Of a stretch of DNA of 64,000 nucleotides, positions 1 to 11,591 are shown in pieces. Within the stretch, counting starts at the first letter, position 1; every line of letters starts with the position of its first letter. This DNA is from Flammulina velutipes (Eukaryota; Basidiomycota; Agaricomycetes; Agaricales; Physalacriaceae), in the NCBI GenBank assembly GCA_011800155.1, contig CM022376.1:744001-808000 (forward strand), read 5' to 3'. Below the pieces are notes generated by a model. That model had not been told where the DNA came from and made no database searches. It was given only the letters and a program-made list of their open reading frames with translations. A program made the position numbers and the translations under genes.

Positions 1-1
1 T

Positions 2-862
2 TCATTCGGCGTCCTTCCTCCGACCGTGCTTGTCGCGTTCGTGTCGACCGACAGACGGGGAGTCAGCATAGGCGCGTAGACATACGGAGCACAGATGTTC
101 CTTTCCAGAATGTTTATCGGTAATGTGACCTGTAAGTGCTCTGGTAAGTCCACACCTAGAAGCACCACAGTTGTACTGACGTCTCAAACTTCCTTTAGTT
201 GTAAACCCGACATTGACACAGCCTGGCACGACGCAAAGAAAGAGTTCCTGTTCTTCCACGTTCTTTCTGCGCTTCTTGATACTATTGACGTCCGGACCTC
301 TCCGTCGGAATTTCGCTCCGATGGTAGGCTGTTCTAAGGCGGCACTTGGCTGATAAATGCAGGTCTGATTAGAAGGTGGCGAGTATAGGGTGCTGCCACT
401 GAGTGGGAGGATGTCGCTGTGGAGTAAACCCAACGGTAACAGCGTGACGTTGGTAGCTTTCGGATGAACAGGACCTGTCGTCGAAAGGACATCGCTGTAA
501 CGAGAGCCATGAGACGGCTGATATGCAACGAGTGGGGCACCTCCATTGAATTCCAGTTCGAAAGGTAATGTGGCGCTCACTGCTCCCGGATGGCCTGACG
601 CGGGGATGTATCCAGTATTTTCGGATTGTTGCTGAGTCGAACTGTACTGCCCATTGTCAAATTGGGGGCCATCAAACCATGTGGCGCGATTTGTATGTTC
701 TCTCAGAGCGCTCGTATAGGGTGAATCTTGCAAACTATTGTGAGTGGGCGCTAGGTTGTCAAAAAATTATCCTCACAGAATGAGTTCGCAGCTGAAATAG
801 TGCGATACACGCCCACGCGCTCTGTACTGCCAGCGATACCGTCTGCAGCTTGATGTTAACAT
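2..862 (-). CDS. C2H2 zinc finger protein (putative transcription regulator)
   Basis: Likely nuclear DNA-binding protein. The C-terminal 60 residues hold two zinc fingers: C-x4-C-x13-H-x4-H, then C-x2-C-x12-H-x4-H, preceded by a basic stretch (KKRRK) that could be a nuclear localisation signal. The rest is Ser/Gln/Pro-rich and unstructured, as in fungal regulators. Proposed exons: 777-862 (start tentative, in-frame ATG at 862), 181-734 and 2-129, giving about 255 residues. The last intron (130-180, donor GTCAGT) is 51 nt without an in-frame stop. Only its removal gives finger 1 normal spacing, while its retention stays open and pulls the finger apart. The frame upstream of 734 has no ATG before a stop, which is why an extra 5' exon is proposed. 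Target genes unknown. Confidence 0.75.
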
Positions 863-2089
863 GGCCAATAGGACGCGTTGAGCCGCAAGGTACACGCACT
901 TCGATGTAAGAGCAGAGAGTTTTCGCGCTCACAGTCAGTTGCAACTTCTCTACAATGGGGGCTGTTATCAAAGATAATATGAAAGGGAAGATGGTTAATA
1001 TACAAGTGATAGTCCTCTACTGAGGACGAAGGAAATTGGTAGTTGTCCATGGTTGGAATGTCAAGAGAGATGAGAGGTAAATATGGGCTTTATGTAGGCA
1101 TTTCTAGTGCGCATTTAACCTAGATGTATGTGCTGTGATTGGAACATTGCGTGTTCCGATATGAGATTAACGTGACGGAAACAACGCGGAAGGGTACTAC
1201 CTACTGTATTGAATCGGTATTGAGCCCGAACTCGATGGTGTCTTCGTTTCGAAGTCATACCAAACAGTCACAAGGGTTAGACATGCTGTGGGCTCGGATT
1301 TCGGTCCGTGTGCTGTCTGACTTTCTCGTCACAGCAACATTGCGGCAGCTGCTGGATTTCGCCATTTTCCGTGGCGTAATTTACATACCCAAGTATGTTT
1401 AACCATCCAGATATCTCGACTCGCCATCTCACGAAGCTCTGGATTATGTTTGAGAATCCTTTCTTATTACGCTGCGTCGTCGCTACGTATGAAGAAAATA
1501 TGAAAGAGACAATCAGTAGTTCGAGGCGCCGAATGTGGAGAAGGATATAGAAATGACACCCCATCAATGAAATCTTGAGTACGTACTTATGTACGATAGT
1601 AAGTAATTGAGTCGTTTAAACGTCCGTTTGATGGCCCTAATTGTAAGCATAGCTTCGTACTCCTGCGTGTTTTGCTACACGAATGGATAAGGAAGTACTC
1701 GGCCCAGATTCCATAGATGGTCCCAGTGAATCCCAAGCCTAGAGTTATATTGAACTTCTAGCTTAAATGTGTCCTCCACACAGCTGCCAACTATATATAC
1801 ACCACATCAAGATTCAAGGCACTTGGGGGACAATCTTGAAGATTGAACACCGCCACATCGGCTTCTACGGCCCGATTGCGCCACCTTATTCTACTCGCTC
1901 AGAATTATCAAATAGTGCATAGGATTATAGAGACTCTCGTTTTGAAGAGGATCCTTAATTTCTGCCGGACGTCCATTATGAACCAACCTCAAATACATCT
2001 GAACTCTCCAAAGGTACATGGTATATGACGCCAAAAAAATACAACACAAGGAGACACAATATAAGTTTAGACGGGAAGACATTCACACT
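863..2089. other. Intergenic, no gene recognised
   Basis: About 1.2 kb without a supportable coding region. Short open frames on both strands lack family resemblance or splice-linked extensions. The stretch serves as 5' flank of the zinc finger gene and 3' flank of the first dioxygenase. Confidence 0.5.
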
Positions 2090-3414
2090 CTAAGTAGAGG
2101 TCTGTGGAGGAGGAGGGGGTCCTCCAGGCCCTCCAGGAGGGCCTTGAGGAGCATCAGGGTTCACAACACCTCCATCCTCCGTCAAGGTAACCGCATGCCT
2201 AATGGTGTACGCTGCCTGTGTATCGATACCCACCGCGCCCCACATCACCAACCCATCCGCCAGCGAGTCACCGAGGTATACATACTGCAGCACCGGATCC
2301 ATGTTGGAAGCTTGGCCCCTCATGATCCCATCCCGCTCGTTGGTCGTGAGCGCCTGTGTGTTGGACGTGTATGGCTCGGTAGCTTCGATCTGAGTGATTA
2401 AATCTTGATCGAAGAAAACCTGTCCGACGTGGCTGACGGTTTCCGCGACGTGGGTACCGTTCTCGAACGTCGTTCCGTTCTGGTAGGCCACAATGTGGAT
2501 GTGTGTGGTTCGCCCGGTGTAATGGCCGGGGAAGATGGAAAGCCACTGGGCGACGCCATCCTCGTTGGTAGCTTCGATACCGCGTAGGAAGGTTGTATTC
2601 TGAGTAGTAATATATAAACATCGCCTCTTCTCGCAGCATTGGGAAACACTCACGATGTTAGATGCATCATTGTTGTTGCCATTCCCTCTGGCAACGATGC
2701 CGCCATAGATTCCGGAGGCATTGGCTAGATGAATAATAATGAGTTCTTGTCATCCGCGTACATGCTTAGACATACTATGCCAGAAATCGAGGAAGATACC
2801 AGGGACAGGCTCACACGTATTGACATCGATGAGCTGGATGTCAATGTACGTATCCACACCAACTTGTCCTTCCCGAAGATCCCAACGCACGAATTCTCCT
2901 TTAACGTCTACAAAATATTAAGTATTTGCCCATCCAAAGGTCGGGAGGAAGACTCACAATAAGGGCCCTCCGTCGTTTCAGGAGCCAAGACGCAAGAGGT
3001 GTCCCCAGCAAACAGGATAGAAGCGTCGGTATCGTTCGTGACACCAGTCAAGTTCGAGTGGTGGTTTGTAGCGAGTACATCGTCCAAGTCACGCTTGAAA
3101 GGGACGTTAGTGCCTAATAAATAGCGTCAAATAACGACCAGCTAAGGTAACAGAACCAACTGACGAAGAGCCTTGTCATTCCTCGCCTTGGTGGCTAAAG
3201 CTTCTCGGCGAGCTATAGCGCGTTCGTTGACACCGCCGCGCTTGGACAACGTGTCCTGGCATCCAGCAAGAGAGCGTCGCGCGTTAAGTTGGAACGCCTC
3301 ACGCCTCATATGCTCAATTGAGCCAGGCTCAATATGAGGATGGGCGGAAACTGACACCAACGAGATACCAGCGAGAGCGGCAGAGAGGAGAGGAAGAGCT
3401 GCTGCAAATAACAT
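2090..3414 (-). CDS. Secreted intradiol ring-cleavage dioxygenase, copy 1
   Basis: Predicted extracellular Fe(III) dioxygenase of the catechol 1,2-/protocatechuate 3,4-dioxygenase fold, which opens aromatic diols between the hydroxyls. Exons: 3165-3414, 2958-3113, 2776-2907, 2654-2724, 2090-2599; 372 residues. Visible: an N-terminal signal peptide; a basic conserved propeptide-like segment (REAFQLNARRSLAGC); GPYY with the first iron tyrosine, completed across an intron; FPGHY with the second tyrosine; and THIH with both iron histidines, so the metal site is intact. The C-terminus is Pro/Gly-rich. Exon phases and internal exon lengths (156, 132, 71 nt) are identical in the paralogues at 13223 and 30400; this copy is the most diverged. 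Substrate cannot be read from sequence; lignin-derived catechols are an inference from fungal lifestyle. Confidence 0.93.
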
Positions 3415-3587
3415 CCTGGAAATGAAGGATGGCGTATAATTGTGAAGAAGATGAGGTTTTATACCGCACCAACTATCCAGACCATATCAGGTGCGAACTC
3501 GAACAAACACATTGAAAGAGACTGCGGTTTCCCCACACGCGACTCCGTGCATTGAACGATTCTTGGCGTTTCGACGATCTTTTTCCG

Positions 3588-3690
3588 ATTTAAAATAGAC
3601 AGCCAGTCAGAACACTCGTATTTTGCACTGGTACCGAAGCACCGGCAGTTGAACTTCCTGCAAGACTGCGGATGCGCTCGAACGCACCTT
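3588..3690 (-). promoter_or_regulatory. Conserved upstream block of dioxygenase copy 1
   Basis: Contains a TTTAAAATAG..CAGCCAGT stretch (3590-3608) matched at 14797-14817 upstream of copy 2, and an imperfect inverted repeat CTGCGGATGCG...AACGCACC (3666-3688) matched upstream of copies 2 and 3. It lies about 252 bp upstream of the ATG. A TATAAAA box (3457-3463, minus strand) sits nearer the gene. The function as a regulatory site is inferred from conservation among the three paralogues. Confidence 0.55.
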
Positions 3691-4440
3691 TTTGATCAAC
3701 AGACGAGCCAAAAGCGGTAACAGAGGATGAATGAACCACATCCAGTGAATCGATGAGAGCTTGAATGCTCTCGGTTTAGAGGGAAGACACAAAGATGGCC
3801 GTCTATTTGTACGATGTCGCTGTCGCTCTGCAGGATAGGACTTTGGCTATTGGGGATGAGTTATGTAGTGTACCGTGGTAGAGGAGATATTTCGGCAAAC
3901 TCACACTGACATGTGGAGATACTGTTCACTTTCATTCTCTAGCATGGAGCCACCACCGCAAGAAGTACGACACCATGTGAAGATAAACACGGTCCGGCAA
4001 TGGTAATTGCGCCGTGGTTGCGCCATGACACTTGACACTTCACGGACATTCTAGACTGTAGCGAATGAAGAAAGAGATCCTTCTGTAACATCGATCTTCA
4101 GAAATAATGACGCAGCTCTACCTGAAGGACATACCTGTTTCCTACATAGGTAGACCAACAGAATGCGGAGAAGTACATCTTTTGTAGTTTTTATTACTGA
4201 TATCCACGGCCCGCGAGTAGTGTTGCTTGTGGCGTCATGCATGATGATTGTGGGACAGTCCACGGGGCACAAAAAGAAGAATTCTGCTCGACCATGAGGG
4301 GGGCATATCTCGCGTTGGATCGCCAACATACGTTCCTATCGTCGAAAAGTTAAATTAGCATTAATGTCGTAGCTAGTCATTAATCGTCACTAGTCGTAAA
4401 AAATAATCAATAAATACCATGGCTGCCTTATCCCGATCTC
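3691..4440. other. Intergenic, no gene recognised
   Basis: About 750 bp between two minus-strand genes. Short frames only, no recognisable motif; probably the 3' flank of the downstream gene and distal promoter of the dioxygenase. Confidence 0.5.
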
Positions 4441-5237
4441 TTACAGCACAGCCAGAGAACTGAATCCAACAATGGTCAAAACGACCACGGCCGGGAACAT
4501 GTTCCAAAATGATGGTAGAACGTCCGAGCCTAAAGCTGCATTTGAGGTGGCAGCAGGAGCAGCTGTCTCTGTCGCCGAGAGCTCTCCGTTCGCCGAGCGT
4601 ACATCTCCCAACAAGGAACTCTGGAGAGCACATATCTGTCTCATCCCAGAAACGACACTGGGAAGATCGTCGGTGTTGAGGACATCCGTCTGATTGGTTC
4701 GTTGGAAGCTACAGAGGCAGATAGAGACCATGAGTTGGGATAGCTTCAGAGTGGAAGTCAAGTCGCGTACCAATCCACGCATTGAGGGAACACTGCCTGG
4801 AAAGTTTCCGTGCAAGCGCACTGAATCACGTCGATGAATGCACTCGGGTTGAAGATGATCTGTCATAGCATGAGCCATGAATGAGACAAGATATAGGAAT
4901 TCGCGTACCATGGTGAAGTTAGCAAGTACCGGTGCAGCCTCAGCACAGTTCTGAATGCTTCCGTAATCCTAATTAACCATTAGCACCTCGAAAATTTCGC
5001 GAACAGGGGAAATGATAGACGAGTAACGGATTTATTGTATATAATACTCACAGCTTGACATTTGGGACACGACGGTGGCGCTTCTGGGAAGTAGGGTTCT
5101 GCGCGGGATTCCAAGGAGAGCGTTCTGAATCGCTTGACTGGTTCAGCAGGGAATGGTGACGCTTTTGCTACGATGAAAAGCAAGCCGAAGACGGAGAGAA
5201 AGATAGTGAGCATGGATTTGGTCGTAAAGGGAGACAT
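4441..5237 (-). CDS. Secreted cysteine-rich protein with GPI-type C-terminus
   Basis: Exons 5052-5237, 4909-4968, 4771-4859, 4441-4708; 200 residues. An N-terminal signal peptide (IFLSVFGLLFIVAKA) is followed by a CxxC and a block of regularly spaced cysteines (NCAEAAP, IQCACTETF, FPQCVDC, MRQICA), then a Thr/Ala/Ser-rich linker and a hydrophobic tail (VVVLTIVGFSSLAVL) typical of GPI attachment. The spliced cysteine block matches a family of small fungal cell-surface proteins I recognise but cannot name functionally. The second and third exons (60 and 89 nt) are needed to restore the block, which supports the model. Start chosen at ATG 5237; ATG 5213 directly before the signal peptide is equally possible. 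Probably in plasma membrane or wall; role unknown. Confidence 0.8.
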
Positions 5238-5450
5238 AATGGTGGTCAATGCAAGTGAGCCGTGGACAAGGAAAGGGTATGATGGAGGCAACAAGCAAAG
5301 ATGGCACGACTCTCACGTCGATCACGATCGCACCCATCAATCGGCAAGTGCCGTGCCAAGACGTGGCGTTGGGAATTGGTTTACATTCATCCAGAGTGTA
5401 GATAACGACGGAGTAAGTTGTGTGACGAGTACTTGTTTGATATTGAATAC

Positions 5451-7305
5451 CTACGGCGAGAACTCATTCACCTCCTCGACGTAAGCCGACTCAGCGAAGT
5501 GAGTGGAATGCATCCTGAATCCGTTTCTGATAAATTCATGAAGTTTTGGCTCAGTGAAACCAGATAGCTCCACACCATGGCCCGGCTCATACAGGGGACG
5601 CCCTGGACAGGAAGACCGCACAATCCAGAATGTAGGCTCCCGCGTCGCCTTGTAGTAGAAATCGTAGGGAATGCGTCGGCGTTGTTTCTCAATGCTGAAC
5701 GCTTTTCGCCTCCCGAGGAGGCCTTCGGAAGTTGAAGGTCCAATGGATGAGACCCTGGAGGAGTCTGACCACGGTTTCTCATGCAACACGATGAGGTTTG
5801 CTGCTGATTGCCCACGGAAAGCGATGGGTTCTCCGCTACCTATGATGGCACGCTGTTCATCATCCGTTGCGAGGTGACCCTCGTCTCTTACCCAGCCTTC
5901 AGTTCCCTTTATTCGCAAGGATTTAGCATCCTTCAAGCGCCTCTGCCTCTTTTTCTCCGCTGATTGCATTGAGGACCGCATGAAAGAAAATGTCATCGAA
6001 GTAAACATATCCGTGAGAGGCCTTTGGGGAGGAAAGATGATGGTGAAGCTCTCGTAGAAGTGGTAGTCAAAGTAGAAAAGCGGCCAGGCGTCGGGTTTGT
6101 CGTTATCAATACCTGATTGAACCAGTCTGTCCGCCAAGTCCCAATGTCGATCTTTCGCATCTAACAGAACCCAGTCGGGCTCTTCTTTCTCCGGATCGTG
6201 TCGGTAGACTTCTGGCCATGACCATAGCATGTAATTAATGAAACGCAGACGATTTTGCACGACAATGATGCCCCCGACACGCCAGACCAAATGGGAAGCT
6301 TCCTCGACATTGGCCCCCAGATATAGATTTCTTTGCTCCAACCTTTCAAACGTGCTGTAGATCTTTTTTCGTTGAGCTACTGGCATATTATTCCAGGAGA
6401 ATACGCACTAGGGAGGCATCGTTGGAATTGAGCATTCGCGCTTCTGGCTCGACTTCAAAGATAATGCCAATCATTCGACCTTCATCGTCAACAAGATTTC
6501 CGACGACCGGTGTTATCAGATCCATTGGTTGCAGTTCGATGACGGCTTTCACGGCAGCCCAGAGTTGTTGCGATGTGGGATAATCGTGCGCATGAAGAAT
6601 CTCTGTCACGAAATTCTCAGTAATCATGTCATCAAGTGTGGCGCGAAGTTTTACCGACGTCCTGATTTCCATCAAGTTTCCCCCATTTCGTTGAGAGTGT
6701 TATCTCCCATTTGTTATGGACCAGACGGGACTCGTGAATCAAAGGAACATTGGGCACGAAAGGCACCGGAAGTAATCGAAATTTCTCTTCAACGAACATA
6801 GGAATGCCGTCCTTGCGAAATGATAGCCGAAGTCTGCGTTTCGAGAAGTCCTGGTCTGGACTAAAATCTAAATCCTTCAACATCGACTCCTGATTATGAT
6901 GCTTATGTTAGAACAGGTGTGGCACATATATAAAGACTTGGACTCACAATCAATAGCATTTGTTCGAGGAATATTTCGGAGTCTGCTGAGTCAAACCCGT
7001 ATATGTAGAGCTCCTGGCGATTGAACACGACATGGATCATAGAGGTAGTGTTCATGGGGAAGACAACTGCAATATCATCAATCTTCCAGACTCCAGGCAG
7101 TGCACTGAGCATGAGCTCAGTCGTTTCAGCCGCAAAGTTGGTAGTGGTGTCGTGATAGTGCAGTACAACCTCTGCTCTGTGTTGTTAACCTATGTTCATG
7201 AATGTTGGGAAGGAGCGCACGTGTATAGGCAACAATATTGGGAGGGATGACATTCTTGAAAGATTTTGTTCTAAGTTGCTGGAAACCTGTTGCTGAGATG
7301 GGCAT
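5451..7305 (-). CDS. Large hypothetical protein, possibly degenerate kinase-like
   Basis: Intron-rich gene without a family I can name firmly. Supported exons: about 7150-6948 (acceptor unresolved), 6655-6889, 6409-6602, 5451-6362; a first exon beginning at ATG 7305 (MPISATGFQQ) is likely but its junction is not settled. Removing 6603-6654 (GTAAAA...ACAG) and 6363-6408 joins frames that otherwise stop. The middle segment (VVGNLVDDEGRMIGIIFEVE) resembles the N-lobe to hinge region of fungal-specific kinase-like proteins. The catalytic HRD and DFG motifs are not evident, so activity is doubtful. The C-terminal 304 residues are rich in aromatic and basic residues with no obvious domain. No signal peptide or membrane segment. 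Confidence 0.5.
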
Positions 7306-7572
7306 GTTTTGCACGGTGTGGTGGTTGATGCTAAGAGTCGCGCTTAGCGCCACGCTTGGGCTGTTTTGATGGTGTACACTGTATGTACATATTTGTGAGC
7401 TCACGGGATGTGGCCGTGGCGCACTATCAAAACTCGTTGCAGAAAAAATGTACATCGCAATTATAAACAATCCATAATAGGATATGTAAATGTAACTAGA
7501 TGCGACCAAAATGTCAGATCAGTGTGTCCAACCTACCGGACAAATGTGACATACCACTCTTAAGAGCATCTC

Positions 7573-8223
7573 TCAATGCACAACCATTCGTCCTCCAATA
7601 CATACTGTATAAGGGTCTACAAAGAACGGGTGTATCAGTATTAATTCAATGCCACATAACAAAACAAGGGGAGACGAAACCGAAATGCCTGACAATGATA
7701 CTAACAACTTCAGTGACTGCCAGGCTCTTAGAGCGCTGCACGAAGTCATACACTGCCTTCCTTTGACCACAGGACAATCATAGCATTGACACCATCGAGC
7801 AGAGGATGTCAAGATTCCCATCACAGGCTGAAGCCAACCGTCCAACATTCTGATTCTGGCGAGGTTATCCGCTGGTAATCCCCATATGCCAATATATATG
7901 CAAAGAGGGCCGCGATCCGCCACAACATAGTCAATAGTGTTTGCGCGGGCGGGTTCGACGTGGCCTATGGCCACCGAAAGGGTAGTAGTAGGTAATTTGA
8001 GGTGCTCGTTGAGCTCGAGGTTGACATCTTGAGTATTCACAGTCCGAGCAGACACGAACCATGATAAGACCGCCACCAACATCAGAAGGGCAGTAGCAAG
8101 GGTTAGGGAGAAAATGTGCTCGGTAAGTGGACCCGCATCGGCATTTATATGTGGTAGCATGGGAAATACACATCCACAAGGACCTAAATGGGGCGCGAGG
8201 GTAAGCATATTGTACTCAGCCAC
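7573..8223 (-). CDS. Hypothetical protein with one membrane segment
   Basis: Uninterrupted frame of 216 codons in a genome where stops and introns usually break frames. It contains a clear hydrophobic helix (LATALLMLVAVLSWFV, residues about 43-58), a second hydrophobic stretch near the C-terminus and several cysteines. No family is recognised and no introns are proposed. It may be a genuine small membrane protein, a terminal exon of something larger, or chance. Confidence 0.3.
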   Translation of the reverse strand: MAEYNMLTLAPHLGPCGCVFPMLPHINADAGPLTEHIFSLTLATALLMLVAVLSWFVSARTVNTQDVNLELNEHLKLPTTTLSVAIGHVEPARANTIDYVVADRGPLCIYIGIWGLPADNLARIRMLDGWLQPVMGILTSSARWCQCYDCPVVKGRQCMTSCSALRAWQSLKLLVSLSGISVSSPLVLLCGIELILIHPFFVDPYTVCIGGRMVVH

Positions 8224-8518
8224 AGTATAACGAATCCAGACGTTTTGGAATGTCTAGTAACGCGTCAGTGTTAAAGGGAATCACGAAGATATGAAGATTG
8301 ACCTGGTAGACTAGGTGGCGCCCCGAAACAGTGGCGTTCGACGGTAGGGGAGGTAGTTCCCGAGAGATGTAGACCCTTCAAGAGATTTTTGAAGGTTCTT
8401 CGCGTCAACGACGAGGAGATAGGGCGCAAACGTTCGATGGAGTGACACAACGATGAGGTGTAGTCTGTAGACAAAAGACATTCATTTTTGCTTAAATAGG
8501 CGTCAGAGTAGGACCCTG

Positions 8519-9540
8519 TCAGGAAGAATTTGAGTAGCACAGCCTAGCGCGTCGGGTTATGTCGTCCTTTTGATCGGTCACATCCAGGAGAGAGACGGAG
8601 GTGACCGTGTAGAAGCACCTACACCAAATTATGCAGCACATGCGAAAAACACGCATTGCGGCTCGAAATCTTTTCTGCCATATCAGAACGCGCCTTTGGA
8701 ATGTCTTGTGTCTGACGTGAAATGACTCCATGGCATCATGTCCGACGCCACAGACTCTAGCCTGTGGAATTCGTTGCCAAAAAACGAGAGGTGAGATAGA
8801 GAGATGGTGGGAGGAGAAAGGAAGGAGATACTCAAAAAGACAAATCCTGGTTTTCCCTTGTATATCGGTTGTCTGGGAGACATTGTCTCTGAAAATCCCA
8901 CGCCACACATGGGTTATTATGCTCGAGCTCCATCTTAGCTCTCCGGCGGGTGACGCCCTGGGTCGCATATTATTTGAGGACTGTATAGCGTACCTGAGTA
9001 TTGGAAATAGAGGAATACCGTGTTTCTTTCGCGACCGCGGGCAAGTAGATTTCGTCCAAATTCGGAAGTGACACTCGTGCTATGTTGTGACGTGAAGCCA
9101 CTACCAATCCTCCATGGGGATAGGCGAGTGACCCGTATACCTTTCGAGGTACTATGAAGACGACGAAGCGCTGGAAGATGATGTCAATCTAGGGCGCATT
9201 ACGGAGTAAGTACGCGCGTCGTACGGCTTCACCCATCGAAATCGAAGTGTCACGCAAACAAGCGTGTTTCATATTCAACAGCAATATCGCTGATCGTTCG
9301 CCTTCTGTGAAGTAAATGAGGACTGAATCCGAGAAGAACGTTGATGCTCACAATCCCATTCGTATGACCATCATCATCCGTTCATGGCAATGTGTTTGTG
9401 CCACTCATTAGATGGCGCAGAGCTTCCGAGGATTCAGATGATCGTGTTCAACGCCGTAGATGTCCGGGATATGAATCCTAATCGTCTAAACCTTAGATTA
9501 AAGCTGCCATTGTCGTCACCGCGAGGAGCTCCGCCACCTA
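8519..9540 (-). pseudogene. Degenerate or unresolved coding stretch
   Basis: Several coherent reading-frame fragments occur in sequence on the minus strand. The best is 8992-9165 (VYGSLAYPHGGLVVASRHN... to SISNTQ), which ends at a canonical GTACGC donor near 8992. Upstream fragments (for example RRLGFISRTSTALN near 9450-9490) are separated by stops that simple splicing does not remove. The composition resembles the C-terminal half of fungal F-box/propeller-like proteins, but the frames cannot be joined without breaks, so a decaying gene is the most economical reading. A real gene with unusual introns is not excluded. Confidence 0.3.
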
Positions 9541-10164
9541 AGCTCTAGACAAGCGCCCTAGACGGAGAAAAGTATCGCATATCGCTTTGATCATTAATTC
9601 GTCATCAGTACGAGACAGAGGGGGAGAGAGATTCCTAAAGCCAGGTGTGCAAGCCGAAAAACTGGTGGGTCCTTGTGGGTCCGTGATTCCGGAACTCAAA
9701 CGGAGAGGATTGAAGGTCGTCGGCATTATAGCTCCCGAAGAGCTTGAGCGCACAGGAAAAGGTAAAATCTTGATGGATACATGTTCTGCGAGAAAGATGG
9801 TACGAATGTTCAGTGGGAAATAGTTGTTTGGCCACCGAAAGTATTCCGAGATCTGCTTGAACTCCGTGCGATGCCGTCGAGTATAACCTAGAGCTCCCAG
9901 AGTGTCCTTGTTCAAGACGATGGGCAAGAGCGTATGTCAACGAGCTCCGAAGGAATTTCAACGCATATAGTCGTGATGGTAGCAAGTCAAATTCCACCGA
10001 GTTCCTCTTCCCGACCACCATGACCGTATCTGTTCTGCTCGCCTGCAACACAACCTCACTTCTTGAACAATGGCAACGACGAGCTGAACGTCTTTGACGT
10101 CGTGAAGGGCCTTTTGACAATGGCAGGTTTTCTTTCAGCCTCTTATCCTTTGCTTCTGACCACC
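9541..10164. other. Intergenic 5' flank of NUDIX gene
   Basis: Two overlapping open frames exist on opposite strands here, neither with a recognisable domain. The stretch before 10165 is pyrimidine-rich, as expected of a fungal promoter. Confidence 0.4.
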
Positions 10165-11079
10165 ATGAACAGACTGTCGCTGTTCAATCGCGCGTCCACT
10201 AACAATGCCTCACCGCCCGCTAACAACAATTCGTCGTCGTCTTCTGCTGCACCTGCTATCCCACCAGCCGTCCGTGCTCGACCTCATGTGCCGCGTCGAC
10301 TTCGCCAATATTTCGCGTTCAACTTCAAATCGTGGGCCAGCTCCCTGTCTCTACCTGAAAGTGGCTTCGCCTGCCAAGACTTCATGCTAGGCGCCGGTAT
10401 GGTCATCATCCAGCCAAGCTCAGGCAAGGTCGTCGTGTGCTACGACACCAAGAGCAAACAGTACTTTCTACCCAAAGGAAGAAAGGATATCGGAGAGTCG
10501 CTAGAACAGGCTGCAGTGCGCGAGGCATGCGAAGAGGTGCGCTCTTTCTGTTCTGTTCGTTTTGCTATATACTGAATCATGCGCGTCGCAGTCAGGCTAT
10601 CAAGTCGAGCATTATCCTCTGTTCAAGCACCATTGTCAGCCACCGCCACCAGATAAACCCCAGCTGAGATTACAGCCCGACACTGAGGCCTTCTACGTCC
10701 ATGTCATGTCCTGGGATCCCAGATTCGACCGCAATGGAAACATGTACGATGGTGGCGGCGAGTACTTGACCTTTTGGTATGTCGGCTATCTTGCTCCCAA
10801 CGCAGTAAGTATCATCTTTTCGTCTCTTTGATTGTTCTCTGAGGCCATTAGCAGACGTGGACCGCCAACACCGGTATGCCAGACGAGCAGAACTACACAG
10901 CAGCCCTCTACGATCCAAAGGACGCGTTCAGACTGTTGGAGGGCTCTATCTTATCCCAGATTGTGGATTACGGATATACAATCTGGCGTTATCATTGCCG
11001 GATTCTGACAGAACAACGCTTGCTTAGAGAAAGGGAGTCCGACCGTCACAGCACGACGACGACGACGACGCCTGACTAG
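10165..11079 (+). CDS. NUDIX hydrolase domain protein
   Basis: Predicted Mg2+-dependent pyrophosphohydrolase acting on nucleoside-diphosphate-linked compounds. Exons 10165-10536, 10592-10804 and 10852 (or 10855)-11079. The first splice reconstitutes a complete Nudix box, G-x5-E-x7-REAcEEsGY, with the REACEE half in exon 1 and SGY in exon 2, which is strong support for the junction. The N-terminus is Asn/Ser/Pro-rich and low complexity. The last exon ends in a short Thr repeat. Start chosen at ATG 10165 (CACCATGAAC context); upstream in-frame ATGs at 10063 and 10120 would add up to 34 residues. No targeting signal seen. Substrate cannot be deduced; diphosphoinositol polyphosphate or diadenosine polyphosphate hydrolysis is possible for such eukaryotic proteins. 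Confidence 0.88.
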
Positions 11080-11591
11080 CTTTAATTGTGAGTCGAGCCC
11101 GCGGTCAAAGTATCTTTGGCTAATTCTTCTGTCAGGTTTGGGACGTGTGCTGCTGCTGTCGTATTGCTATCGTTCGGATTGTGTATCATTATTGCAATGT
11201 TATTGTACGACAATTGGTCTTTTTTTTTTTGCTGCGTACTACCTGCCTTTCCATCTCGTCGGATTGTCGGATTTTGGCGTACCTCCGACGTGTGGCATAG
11301 CTACAAATCGACAACAGCCGAGAACATTTGTGGTCAATGTTCGAGAGACAATTTATACTTGCTCTGTGATCAGGCTCGGATATAGGACGCAACATTTATT
11401 TCGTACTCAACTGTGTGCTGGCTGGCCGGGAAGACTACAGCATGAATTGTGGCGACGTGATGACGAATCTCGGCAAATGCCGGACTACGCCACATTCAAT
11501 CTCTGGGAACGCAACATTATTAGTCTATTCCAGACTAGCCGATATCCTTGATTTATGTTACCGAAATACAACATTTGCACTACTCCCTCCC
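11080..11591. other. Convergent intergenic with T12 tract
   Basis: About 510 bp between the converging NUDIX and orphan A genes. It contains an uninterrupted run of T at about 11219-11230. No coding region is supported; probably 3' untranslated sequence of both genes. Confidence 0.5.

Noticed and set aside
9587..9823. Plus-strand frame with TGKGKIL resembling the end of AMP-binding enzymes
   Set aside because: The resemblance is one short stretch, the rest does not fit the family, and no upstream domain exists.
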